A stretch of 35,304 bases of DNA from Lysobacterales bacterium (lineage in GTDB: Bacteria > Pseudomonadota > Gammaproteobacteria > Xanthomonadales > Marinicellaceae). The translations under genes were made by a program, and so were the position numbers. Positions 8,084-18,679 of this stretch are shown one piece after another. The notes beneath the pieces are model-generated. The model made no database searches, was not told the DNA's origin, and saw only the letters and a program-made list of their open reading frames with translations. How positions within the stretch are numbered: position 1 is the stretch's first letter; each line of letters opens with the position of its first letter. The stretch covers positions 6,685-41,988 of the forward strand of contig JAGRJR010000021.1 of NCBI GenBank assembly GCA_020442635.1. Direction: 5' to 3'.

Positions 8084-8674
8084 TTAAGGTGCAACCATTG
8101 CGATTCTGACTCCGCACATTCTTTGGGTGTTTCCATCTTCATTGGAGTTAAATCTAATAACATAAGCACCATTGGTGTTATTCACCACATGATCACCACC
8201 TGTTAAATTATTGTATTCACTTCCATAACCAGTGTCACCTGTCGATGCATAATTATCTAGTGTGGTAAGACCTCCTTGCCCGTCTAATTGAAATAATATT
8301 GCATTGGAACTTGAAGCACTGGAGTCATACCAATAATAACGATAACCTCTGATAGAATGACCATCTGGTAATTGTAGATTTACATCCAAATCACCGTTTG
8401 CAATGGAGTTATTTTGGTGCATGCAGCCGGCGCCTGAGTAGGTATAGTCTAAAGCCGATCCATTAGGTGATGCGCCGGATGCTGAGAAGAACAGATAATA
8501 CAGGCCTGCATCAAAGCCTTTTTCGTTGGTGCGTCCATCCAACGGAGTGGGTTTAGTCACACTGTCCATGGTTTGCATATAGGTTCCTACCTGGCCATCA
8601 GCTTCTTCTTGGGCCATAGATGCGCCAACAACCATAGTTGAAAGCATTGTAATTAAAATTTTATTCTTTTTCAT
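8084..8674 (-). CDS. Secreted protein of unknown function, paralogue of the next gene
   Basis: The 196-residue protein has a clear signal peptide (MKKNKILITMLSTMVVGASMA then Gln-Glu-Glu). The mature part contains LDYTYSGAGCMHQNN, LQLPDGHSIRGYRYYWYD and a final MCGVRIAMVAP. These line up with YSGGGC, LPVDSKI and LCGLRIGYITP in the following gene. The two cysteines are in matching places in both proteins and could form a disulfide. Unlike the paralogue it stops right after the last domain strand and has no C-terminal tail. A strong ribosome binding site (GAGGTGA) precedes the ATG. I do not recognise the domain beyond a probable beta-sandwich fold. Confidence 0.82.
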   Translation of the reverse strand: MKKNKILITMLSTMVVGASMAQEEADGQVGTYMQTMDSVTKPTPLDGRTNEKGFDAGLYYLFFSASGASPNGSALDYTYSGAGCMHQNNSIANGDLDVNLQLPDGHSIRGYRYYWYDSSASSSNAILFQLDGQGGLTTLDNYASTGDTGYGSEYNNLTGGDHVVNNTNGAYVIRFNSNEDGNTQRMCGVRIAMVAP

Positions 8675-8758
8675 ATTTCACCTCGTTTAAAATATTTTCC
8701 TAATATTGTAATTTTTTCTAAAAGCTGATCTTAAAGATTAATATCTTCTGTCAGTCTT

Positions 8759-8786
8759 TGTATACTTATTGTACACTTTACAATAT
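8759..8786 (-). promoter_or_regulatory. Probable CRP-dependent promoter of the secreted-protein pair
   Basis: On the minus strand a -10 box TATACA (8764-8759) lies 16 bases after a weak -35 ATATTG (8786-8781). The predicted start of transcription, near 8752, places the centre of the CRP-type site about 61 bases upstream, the usual class I spacing. A weak -35 is typical of activator-dependent promoters. Confidence 0.5.
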
Positions 8787-8804
8787 TATCTGCATAAACA
8801 ATTC

Positions 8805-8820
8805 TGTGACATTAGTCACA
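8805..8820. promoter_or_regulatory. CRP/Clp-type binding site (perfect TGTGA-N6-TCACA)
   Basis: The 16-base sequence TGTGACATTAGTCACA matches the CRP consensus in all ten specified positions and is fully symmetrical in its outer part. It is 131 bases upstream of the secreted-protein start codon and 184 bases upstream of zipA. The spacing to the minus-strand promoter suggests that the secreted pair is the target. Confidence 0.75.
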
Positions 8821-9004
8821 ATCCTGGCGTTAAGTTTGCAGAAATGCTTCAAAAAAGCAAAATTTATTCAATGTCACTGATCTTCGTCAGAGTTTTTTTT
8901 GATTTTATGGGTGGTCGGTTAAATTGTGTCATACACTTATTGTTGCAGTCTGACTGTGCATTTTGTAAGATTCACTTAGTCATTATTAAGGTATCTTTAG
9001 TTTT

Positions 9005-11619
<2,615 letters not shown>

Positions 11620-11690
11620 ATAGTCAGCTATTAAATAGCACATCTTGGCCTTTTTAAAGTTCGACTAAGTGCTCTATCTGTTTGTGCGGA

Positions 11691-12098
11691 TCAATCAAAA
11701 CTATTGGCAAAAACGAGATCGCTGAAATCATTGGCAAAAATCGTATCCACATACTTACCATTGATACAAAATAAATCACTCGTTTCACTGGTGAAAAACA
11801 GTCTTCCAGAAGAAGTGTTGTAGGTGATTTGACTTAATCCTATAAATTGATTTGGATAGTTACTGTCATGTAGTGCGTACAGATTGTCTTCCAGCGGCGG
11901 GCTGCCGTTGGGTTGTTCACAATTTTGCATGTTACTGTCAATCGTAATGATGTGGTTGTTGATATCAATAGTGACATTGCTATATAGCTCAAACGCATAA
12001 CCATCAAGTATTGGGGCGACAGATCCTGCATAAACGGATGATGTTAAAGTAACAAACATCACTTGCAAACCCTTATTGGCTTGGTTATTTTTCTTCAT
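11691..12098 (-). CDS. Small secreted protein with repeated C-terminal IFANDF/VFANSFD tail
   Basis: I do not recognise this 135-residue protein by family. It has an export-type N terminus (MKKNNQANKG, then a hydrophobic stretch ending SVYA before Gly-Ser-Val), so it should leave the cytoplasm. The body is Asn/Asp/Ser-rich with beta-type alternation and two cysteines (about residues 59 and 111) that could pair. The C terminus carries two copies of one motif, DTIFANDF then DLVFANSFD. It shares this tail type with the secreted protein at 7419-8057, although the bodies differ. That suggests an exchangeable sorting or anchoring signal. It is transcribed alone and converges on ligA. Confidence 0.75.
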   Translation of the reverse strand: MKKNNQANKGLQVMFVTLTSSVYAGSVAPILDGYAFELYSNVTIDINNHIITIDSNMQNCEQPNGSPPLEDNLYALHDSNYPNQFIGLSQITYNTSSGRLFFTSETSDLFCINGKYVDTIFANDFSDLVFANSFD

Positions 12099-12202
12099 TT
12101 CTCATTTCTGGGTTAACTGCAATGAATCATAGCAATTGATCTGTTTGATTTTAAGAAAGTAAAAATTAAGAAAATGTAAGTAGATGACGGAATCTTATAT
12201 GC

Positions 12203-14371
12203 TCAGAATCCGGTACCAAGACGTAGGTAAAAACGAGCTTCACCATCATGACTATAACCAGTTCCAAGGAACATCACCGTGTCCTGTACATCGAATGAAA
12301 TTCCAGCAGAAAAACCGTAAATCATGTCTTCAATGGTAATGTCATGTTGCCATACATTTCCCCAATGGGTCTTCAAGGTTAAATCGGGAATGCCAATAAT
12401 GGGTAAATCTAAAGGGGTTAACGGGGTGAACCAACCCAGTTCTAACATGAAAGCATTTAACCCTAACAAGGAGTGGGTCGGGTATCCAGCAAAATCGTCT
12501 ACACCACCATATGCCTTGAAATATTCGTTATTTTTGACGAGATGGGTAAAATCAAACTTGACTCTAAGATGAGCCGCTGATTTTTCAAAAAATGGAAAAC
12601 GACGTAAACCATCAAAACTGATGTATTGAACCCGATCAAAAATACCCAGCTCCGAATTAATGTCGTAACCATATCTGGGCGCAATGGCTTTTTCTAAAGT
12701 GTCAAAACCGTAATTAACCTGCAAGCCAAAAGTTCCGTTTACGGCAGTTTCAAAGTCGATGTCATTAATCACGGGCACAACACTTTCATCCTTATACCAA
12801 AGTCCAGCCCGAAGCTCGCTGTTGATGTTGGGGTTGTAGCCAAGATTAATCCCAAAGCCAAATTTTTTGTGATCATATTCTCCTATGGCATCAATACCAT
12901 CATAAAATCTGCGGGTATCTTTGATGGTATCTATATTGGCTGTTGCAAAGAACTTATTTTCAAAATCCAGCGGTTGGTATAGCTCGGATTGCCATGAAAG
13001 TACAGAACCAACACTGAGGTCATTCACCCAATGACCACCTTTGCTGTTAATGTTGTAGCGATGGTGCCTTACCAGCAGAGATATACGTGTATTGGAATCA
13101 AAATCATCGGCCACTTTAAGTCCAAATTTAAGATAGTCAGGCCCCCATTGTTTTTCTTTGACTTTAAAGGCAATACCTTTATGACCCTGTTTGGCTTCAA
13201 CATGATAAGTGATCACCTGAATGTCTTCTTCTGTCGATACCATCTGGTCAACAAACTTTTGTACCAATGAGGCATTGAACTCCTGACCAATTAATAAACT
13301 TTCAGCCCGAGACTGCAGTCGTTCTGTAGCCGTTCTCTGATTACCTGAAAATGAAACAAAACTAATTTTATTTGGAATGTCTCTGGGTAAAAAGTTACGA
13401 CTTTCCAGGTGAGTGATGTATTCATTCTCATTAATGGCAAGTGCCATTAAAGCTTCAGAGTTCTGATAAGTTGCTAGGTAGCCATCGGTAATCATTTCAG
13501 CTGCTTTTTCGAACATAGAAGAGTCAATACCAGCCAATTCAGGTTGGATCAAAATATCCGCTAACTTAACTGATTCCTTGGTGTTTTGAACCAGGGCAAC
13601 ATCAACACTTTGGTAGGTAACGGCCAAAACCGAGGAATTTTCATCAACTGTGGCGAGCGGTGATGAAATATTGACCGCAATCACAATATCAGCCCCCATT
13701 TGTTTGACCACATCTACTGGCAAGTTATTCAATATGCCACCATCGACCAGCATCCGATCCTGGTGCTTGACTGGGCCAATAACCAAAGGCACTGCCATGG
13801 ATGCTCGCATCGCCATGGCCAAATCACCATGATCAATCACATAAGGTTCCCCTGCATTCAAATCTGTGGTAACGGCACGGAAAGGAATAGGAAATTGATT
13901 GAAGTCCTGTTCATTAAAAGAGCCTACAAGTCTTTGAAGTTCAAGCATGACCTTATGGTCACCTACCAGGCCAGTACCGGATTTGGCGCCTTCTTTGGAA
14001 ATGCCAATTTCTATGTCTGCAAAATAATCCTTTTCTTCTTGTTTTTGTCGATAGTTTTTTAGTTGGCGTTTGCTTGAAGTGGTCAGTGCATTATCCCAAT
14101 CAACAGATTTGATCGCCCATTCAAGGTCATCTGGGCTCATGCCAGTGGCATATAGACCGCCCACGATACAGCCCATGGATGTACCTGCAATATAATCAAT
14201 TGGGATGCGTTTCTCTTCGAGGGCTCTGAGAACACCTACGTGCGCCATGCCACGAGCACCGCCACCTGAAAGTGCTAGCCCAATCTTGGGTCGGTCTTTT
14301 GCGTAAAGCACAGGTGACAGAGCCAAAGCAAGACAAATAACAAAACGACATTTAAATAAGTGACTTTTCAT
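12203..14371 (-). CDS. PlpD-like patatin phospholipase with POTRA and outer-membrane barrel
   Basis: The protein (722 residues from this start) has a signal peptide ending VLYA before Lys-Asp-Arg. A patatin domain follows, with oxyanion motif GGGARG (residues 36-41), nucleophile GTSMG (Ser65) and the Asp of the DGG motif (residue 210). These form the Ser-Asp dyad of lipid acyl hydrolases. A POTRA-like linker lies near 345-415, and the rest is a beta-barrel of the Omp85/BamA type ending in Phe. This is the arrangement of the type Vd autotransporters (PlpD and FplA) and of RssA-like fusion proteins. It probably carries a lipase domain at the cell surface or in the periplasm. Another ATG 21 bases upstream (14392) is possible; I prefer 14371 because it gives a normal signal peptide. 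Confidence 0.9.
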   Translation of the reverse strand: MKSHLFKCRFVICLALALSPVLYAKDRPKIGLALSGGGARGMAHVGVLRALEEKRIPIDYIAGTSMGCIVGGLYATGMSPDDLEWAIKSVDWDNALTTSSKRQLKNYRQKQEEKDYFADIEIGISKEGAKSGTGLVGDHKVMLELQRLVGSFNEQDFNQFPIPFRAVTTDLNAGEPYVIDHGDLAMAMRASMAVPLVIGPVKHQDRMLVDGGILNNLPVDVVKQMGADIVIAVNISSPLATVDENSSVLAVTYQSVDVALVQNTKESVKLADILIQPELAGIDSSMFEKAAEMITDGYLATYQNSEALMALAINENEYITHLESRNFLPRDIPNKISFVSFSGNQRTATERLQSRAESLLIGQEFNASLVQKFVDQMVSTEEDIQVITYHVEAKQGHKGIAFKVKEKQWGPDYLKFGLKVADDFDSNTRISLLVRHHRYNINSKGGHWVNDLSVGSVLSWQSELYQPLDFENKFFATANIDTIKDTRRFYDGIDAIGEYDHKKFGFGINLGYNPNINSELRAGLWYKDESVVPVINDIDFETAVNGTFGLQVNYGFDTLEKAIAPRYGYDINSELGIFDRVQYISFDGLRRFPFFEKSAAHLRVKFDFTHLVKNNEYFKAYGGVDDFAGYPTHSLLGLNAFMLELGWFTPLTPLDLPIIGIPDLTLKTHWGNVWQHDITIEDMIYGFSAGISFDVQDTVMFLGTGYSHDGEARFYLRLGTGF

Positions 14372-14482
14372 ATTCCCTAATCGAAGGCTCATAACTCACA
14401 CAGCAAAAATTCTAATCAAATTTTGCACAAAAAACCACCAACTAAGCATTGAAATGTGAACCAATGCCAATTTTCCATATGA

Positions 14483-15556
14483 TCAGGGTACAAACTCAGA
14501 CGGTTGTGGAGGTAGCTCGGTGATTAATGTTTTTTCAAAAGGGCCGGATTTGTTATACCCTTTCAGTTTAATTTGGTCGCCTATGGTGTGGGAAAGCAAC
14601 AATTGTTTGTATTCATCGAAAGAATTAATCGGTTTGTCATTGAAATGGGTGATGACATCAAGGGTTTTAAGACCCTGCTTATGAGCGGGGCCGCCATTGC
14701 TAACACGAGAAATAACGATACCTTGTTCAGGTTTGGGGATTCCGTAGATGATATGACCAGCTGGTGGAACAAATCCAATTCCTAACCAACCACGTATGAC
14801 TCTGCCATATTCAATGATGGCGTTGATGATTTGTACCGTAGTGTTTGAGGGAATGGCAAAATTAATGCCATCGGCACCTATTTGTGTATAACTGGCGGTG
14901 CTTATGCCGACAACCTCACCCAAAGGGTTGATCAACGCGCCACCTGAGTTGCCCAAGTTAATGGCTGCATCAGTTTGAATAAAGTTTTCCAGTTGGCTCT
15001 CAGTTAATCCGCGACGACCAGTGGCACTAACTATACCCAATGAAGCGCTTTGATTCAATCCAAAAGGATTGCCAACTGCTAAGACCACGTCTCCAGTATT
15101 AACCCTGTCACTGTCCGCAAATTCTGCTGGTGTTAGATTGGCGCTGTTGATTTTAATGACTGCTAAATCAGTGAGCGTATCATTACCTACAAAACTGGCT
15201 TCGAATATTTGGCTGTTCCACAAATAAACCAATACCCGGGAGGCATCCTTAATGACGTGATTATTAGTCACAATGTGCCCACTGCTAGAGACAATCACAC
15301 CAGATCCAAGGTAGTTTTTTGTGATATAGGGTGACTGTGGTGAAATGCCCGAACTGCTATGTTCGTTTCGCTCAATGCTTTGTGTGTAAATGCTGACAAC
15401 TGAAGGGTTGATTTTGTCAATAGCAGATGCATAGGAAAATGGTGTAGTGGGTGTGGCGATCTGATTTCTGTTGGGGCTGAAAAACATCAGATATAAAAAC
15501 CCCAAAGCCAGGCCGATTACTACATATCGAAAAATAAAAACCAAATGCGCCTTCAT
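14483..15556 (-). CDS. degS: DegS/AlgW-like periplasmic serine protease
   Basis: This inner-membrane-anchored HtrA-type protease normally senses misfolded outer-membrane proteins and starts cleavage of RseA, releasing sigma-E. One N-terminal membrane helix (about residues 6-25) is followed by a trypsin-like domain with the triad His100 (TNNHV), Asp130 (TLTDLAV) and Ser204 (GNSGGAL). A single PDZ domain (about residues 250-345) follows; DegP-type proteases would have two. At 357 residues it matches DegS length. The ATG at 15556 was preferred to an upstream TTG at 15568, because GGGTAAG lies just before it. It is divergent from petABC, an arrangement resembling the algW-petABC-sspAB neighbourhood in other gammaproteobacteria. 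Confidence 0.92.
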   Translation of the reverse strand: MKAHLVFIFRYVVIGLALGFLYLMFFSPNRNQIATPTTPFSYASAIDKINPSVVSIYTQSIERNEHSSSGISPQSPYITKNYLGSGVIVSSSGHIVTNNHVIKDASRVLVYLWNSQIFEASFVGNDTLTDLAVIKINSANLTPAEFADSDRVNTGDVVLAVGNPFGLNQSASLGIVSATGRRGLTESQLENFIQTDAAINLGNSGGALINPLGEVVGISTASYTQIGADGINFAIPSNTTVQIINAIIEYGRVIRGWLGIGFVPPAGHIIYGIPKPEQGIVISRVSNGGPAHKQGLKTLDVITHFNDKPINSFDEYKQLLLSHTIGDQIKLKGYNKSGPFEKTLITELPPQPSEFVP

Positions 15557-16005
15557 CCGCTTACCCAAAATACAAAACGTCTATTGTAATCAAAGCCCAA
15601 TTAAAATTCCGTAGTCGATTGACCCTATTTAGTTCATGTGTATACACAAATGCCTGCTTATTGTTGTCATACTTTATCTTTAAGAAAATTCTAAGTGTTT
15701 ATGCTTTGCCTGGGCGAAGGTGTGGCACGTTGGTATCATCTTGGGTAATTAGGCTGAATCAAGATTATTAACCATTAGTTACATAAAACTTTATGGTCCA
15801 GTGCTTTGATGCCATGCCTTCAAAAAGGTTCAATTGGATTTTTGCTGACTGATTATTTACATTCGCATTGGCTTAAATTGTTGATTAAGTGGATGCGTGG
15901 CTATGAAAAAACATTAAAATCTTGTAAAATCACGCCGTTTTATTATTTGATTCACTTTGTGAGCGTTTTGTGCTCATGAGTTTTTTATCATTAGGGGTTA
16001 ATTCA
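15557..16005. other. Divergent intergenic region between degS and petABC
   Basis: This 449-base gap should hold the promoters of degS and of the bc1 operon. Visible elements are a perfect 12-bp palindrome TGTGTATACACA at 15637-15648, 81 bases upstream of degS, and a small 5-bp hairpin (TGAGC/GCTCA, 15960-15976) in the likely petA leader. I found no convincing reading frame and no clear -35/-10 pair. Confidence 0.5.
15637..15648. promoter_or_regulatory. Perfect 12-bp palindrome upstream of degS
   Basis: TGTGTATACACA is its own reverse complement and lies in an AT-rich, non-coding part of the gap. A dimeric regulator could bind it. Its half-site spacing does not fit the CRP consensus. Confidence 0.35.
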
Positions 16006-16593
16006 ATGACTGATAATGTCAATAAGAGTCGTCGAACTTTGTTGCTGAGCACCGGTGCTGTCGGTGTGGTTGGCGCAGGATTTGCGGCTGTTCCATTCTT
16101 GAAATCCTGGTTGCCATCTGAGCGAGCAAAAGCTGCAGGTGGACCAGTTAAAGTGGATATTTCCAAAGTTGAGTCAGGCCAAATGCTGAATGTTTTATGG
16201 CGTGGCCAGCCAGTTTTTCTGGTTAATCGAACTGACAAACAAACAGCAGTTTTGGAATCGCTCAATGACAGATTGAAAGATCCAAACTCGGAGTCAAGCG
16301 TACAGCCAGGGTATATAGATAATATTTACCGTGCCAGAAAACAGAACTTTTTAGTGGTTGTTGGAATTTGTACCCATTTGGGTTGCTCGCCAAAATACTA
16401 TCCTGATTTGGTACCCCAGCAATTTGATTCTGAGTGGAAAGGTGGTTTCTTTTGTCCTTGCCACAGTTCTCGTTTTGACATTTCAGGCCGTGTATTTGCT
16501 GGTTCGCCAGCCAGCCGTAATCTGGATATTCCTCCTTACACATACTTAGATGATAATACCATCGAAATCGGCAATGATGGAGAGCAAGCATAA
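16006..16593 (+). CDS. petA: Ubiquinol-cytochrome c reductase iron-sulfur (Rieske) subunit
   Basis: This is the Rieske subunit of the cytochrome bc1 complex, which moves electrons from ubiquinol to cytochrome c1 at the periplasmic face. The N terminus has a twin-arginine-type signal anchor (KSRRTLLLS then a hydrophobic helix), as expected because folded Rieske proteins use the Tat route. The cluster motifs are CTHLGC (Cys122, His124, Cys127) and CPCH (Cys150, Cys152, His153). Cys127 and Cys152 are expected to form the stabilising disulfide. The length is 195 residues. The ATG at 16006 has AGGGG nine bases upstream, so I chose it over in-frame starts from 15970. The last base of the stop codon is the first base of the petB ATG. 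Confidence 0.97.
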   Translation: MTDNVNKSRRTLLLSTGAVGVVGAGFAAVPFLKSWLPSERAKAAGGPVKVDISKVESGQMLNVLWRGQPVFLVNRTDKQTAVLESLNDRLKDPNSESSVQPGYIDNIYRARKQNFLVVVGICTHLGCSPKYYPDLVPQQFDSEWKGGFFCPCHSSRFDISGRVFAGSPASRNLDIPPYTYLDDNTIEIGNDGEQA

Positions 16594-17840
16594 TGGGTAA
16601 AATAGCAAGTTCAAGTAATAAAGGTGGTTCTGGAATCATGGGTTGGGTGAATGACAGGTTGCCTGTCACGCAATTCTATAAAGACCATCTGTCTGAGTAT
16701 TACGCACCAAAGAACTTTAATTTTTGGTACTTTTTTGGGTCCTTGGCATTGTTGGTATTGGTCAATCAAATTCTGACCGGTATTTGGTTAACCATGCATT
16801 ACAAACCTGATGCTGCACAAGCCTTTGGTATGGTTGAATACATCATGCGTGATGTGCCTTGGGGGTGGTTAATTCGTTACCTGCATACCACTGGAGCATC
16901 GGCTTTCTTTATTGTTATTTATTTCCATATGTTCCGTGGTTTGTTGTATGGCTCATACAAAAAACCAAGAGAGTTGGTGTGGTTGATAGGCATGGTGATT
17001 TATTTGGCTTTGATGGCAGAAGCTTTTATGGGTTATGTATTGCCATGGGGAAACATGTCGTACTGGGGGGCTAAAGTGATTACCCAGTTATTTGGCGCAG
17101 TTCCGTTTGTTGGTGATTCGCTGGTTGAATGGGTTCGTGGTGATTACCTGATTTCTGATGCCACTTTAAACCGTTTCTTTGCGTTACACGTTGTGGCATT
17201 ACCTTTGGTGATTGTTGCTTTGGTTGTAGTTCACATTGCTGCTTTACATGCGGTTGGTTCAAATAACCCTGAAGGTGTCGATATCAAGAAACACAAAGAT
17301 GAGAATGGCAAGCCATTAGATGGTATTCCTTTCCACCCATACTACACTGTTAAAGATATTTTCGGTGTGGGCGTCTTCTTGCTAATTTTCTTATTCATTG
17401 TATTTGTGAAACCTGATATGGGTGGTTTGTTCCTGGAACATGATAACTATGTGCCTGCCAATCCTGCAGTGACTCCAGAGCATATCAAACCCGTGTGGTA
17501 CTTTACACCGTTCTATGCCATGTTACGTGCAGTTCCTGATATGCAAATGGGTGCTTTGATTATGTTGTTAGCAATTGTGGTGTTGTTCTTCTTGCCTTGG
17601 TTAGATCGCTCACCCGTAAAATCTATCAGATACAGAAGATGGCCTTATAAATTAATGTTGGGTCTGTTTGCTGTTGCGTTTGTTATTCTGGGTTGGTTGG
17701 GTATGCAAGGTGCAACTGAGCTATATAAACTGATGGCTCAAGTGTTAACTGCTTATTATTTCTTTTATTTTATTTGGCTGTTTATTTACAGTCGAAATGA
17801 AAAATACCATGAAGTTCCAGAGAGAATAGAGGATCACTGA
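16593..17840 (+). CDS. petB: Cytochrome b subunit of the bc1 complex
   Basis: The central membrane subunit binds the two b hemes and both quinone sites. The 415-residue length fits the full bacterial cytochrome b with eight helices. Heme-ligating histidines are visible as paired residues in two helices: RYLHTTGASAFFIVIYFH and the later FFALHVVALPLVIVALVVVH. The Qo-site segment appears as a PxWY element in KPVWYFTPFYAMLRAVP. The helices after that are complete, ending with a short charged tail. The gene overlaps petA by one base and petC by one base, so the three are made as one operon. GGAG about ten bases upstream of the ATG is a plausible ribosome binding site. Confidence 0.98.
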   Translation: MGKIASSSNKGGSGIMGWVNDRLPVTQFYKDHLSEYYAPKNFNFWYFFGSLALLVLVNQILTGIWLTMHYKPDAAQAFGMVEYIMRDVPWGWLIRYLHTTGASAFFIVIYFHMFRGLLYGSYKKPRELVWLIGMVIYLALMAEAFMGYVLPWGNMSYWGAKVITQLFGAVPFVGDSLVEWVRGDYLISDATLNRFFALHVVALPLVIVALVVVHIAALHAVGSNNPEGVDIKKHKDENGKPLDGIPFHPYYTVKDIFGVGVFLLIFLFIVFVKPDMGGLFLEHDNYVPANPAVTPEHIKPVWYFTPFYAMLRAVPDMQMGALIMLLAIVVLFFLPWLDRSPVKSIRYRRWPYKLMLGLFAVAFVILGWLGMQGATELYKLMAQVLTAYYFFYFIWLFIYSRNEKYHEVPERIEDH

Positions 17841-18583
17841 TGAAAAAGAATATTTTGATATTATTGGGTCTGTTGTCAACGTCCTGGGTGATGGCTTCAG
17901 GTGGTGGAAGCTACATGGGTGAGAAAGCTCATACCAACATCAGGTCAGTGGATTCCTTGCGTAATGGCGCAAAAACCTTTATGAACTATTGTATGGGTTG
18001 TCATTCAATGAACTTCCAACGTTACAATCGAGTGGCAGAAGATTTGGGCCTGACAGAAGATGAGATGATGGAAAGTTTGGTTCTGACCAACGCTAAGTTC
18101 TCTGACAAAATGGAAATTGCCATGACTCCAGATCAAGGAAATAAATGGTTTGGTAAGGCTCCACCTGATTTAACTGTGATTGCCAAAGCTCGAGGTGTTG
18201 ATTGGCTTTATAATTTTCTGATTAACTTTTATGTGGATCCAACCACGCCGACAGGATGGAATAATTTAACCTTTGAAAATGCCTCAATGCCACATATACT
18301 GTGGGAGCTTCAAGGCATCAGAACGGCAGAATTTGAAGTACATCAGGATGAAAAAGGTAATGAACATAAAGAGTTTAAAAGCTTTGAAACGGTTCAGGCA
18401 GGTTTAATGAGTGAACAAGAATACAAAGATACTGTCAGGGATTTAGTGAATTTCCTGGACTATTCTGCTGAACCTGCGAAATTGATTCGCATGTCGTATG
18501 CACCGTGGGTCTTAATATTTCTTGCTGTATTTACCTTGTTGGCATACTTGTTGAAAGTAAACTATTTCAGGGATGTGCACTGA
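17840..18583 (+). CDS. petC: Cytochrome c1 subunit of the bc1 complex
   Basis: This subunit accepts electrons from the Rieske centre and passes them to soluble cytochrome c. A signal peptide (MKKNILILLGLLSTSWVMA) is followed by the heme c attachment motif CMGCH at residues 51-55. The axial Met is probably in the NASMPHILWELQG segment, where cytochrome c1 proteins have their conserved Met-Pro-His. A C-terminal helix (about residues 222-241, ending LKVNYFRDVH) anchors the protein in the inner membrane. Its 247 residues are typical. The start overlaps the petB stop (TGATG). A long perfect inverted repeat follows the gene before sspA. Confidence 0.97.
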   Translation: MKKNILILLGLLSTSWVMASGGGSYMGEKAHTNIRSVDSLRNGAKTFMNYCMGCHSMNFQRYNRVAEDLGLTEDEMMESLVLTNAKFSDKMEIAMTPDQGNKWFGKAPPDLTVIAKARGVDWLYNFLINFYVDPTTPTGWNNLTFENASMPHILWELQGIRTAEFEVHQDEKGNEHKEFKSFETVQAGLMSEQEYKDTVRDLVNFLDYSAEPAKLIRMSYAPWVLIFLAVFTLLAYLLKVNYFRDVH

Positions 18584-18618
18584 CAACTTGTTAAAAAAGT
18601 CAAAAATTTGATAACATG

Positions 18619-18653
18619 AAGGGTTTTTGCAATATTGTTTTGCAAAAACCCTT
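18619..18653 (+). promoter_or_regulatory. 14-bp perfect inverted repeat between petC and sspA
   Basis: AAGGGTTTTTGCAA (18619-18632) and TTGCAAAAACCCTT (18640-18653) pair without a mismatch around a seven-base loop. No proper T-run follows, so full termination is doubtful. An attenuator or an RNA-processing/stability hairpin between the respiratory genes and sspAB fits better. It ends 27 bases before the sspA start. Confidence 0.7.
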
Positions 18654-18679
18654 TAACATTAGTAAAAAGGAGAATTAAG

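Larger units (their letters stand above)
8675..9004. other. Divergent intergenic region between secreted-protein operon and zipA
   Basis: This 330-base AT-rich gap carries the promoters of two divergent operons. It holds the CRP-type site (8805-8820), a plausible minus-strand promoter (8759-8786) and an 11-bp palindrome GTGT-CAT-ACAC at 8926-8936 nearer zipA. An open reading frame exists on the plus strand (8769-9023), but it has no ribosome binding site, has unconvincing composition and overlaps zipA, so I read the gap as non-coding. Confidence 0.6.

Noticed and set aside
11620..11690. Terminator after ligA
   Set aside because: Only weak stems (AGCAC/GTGCT with a loop of nearly 30 bases) are present and the T-run is inside the loop.
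15970..16005. Upstream in-frame starts for the Rieske gene
   Set aside because: The ATG at 16006 has a good AGGGG site nine bases upstream and gives a normal Tat-type N terminus.
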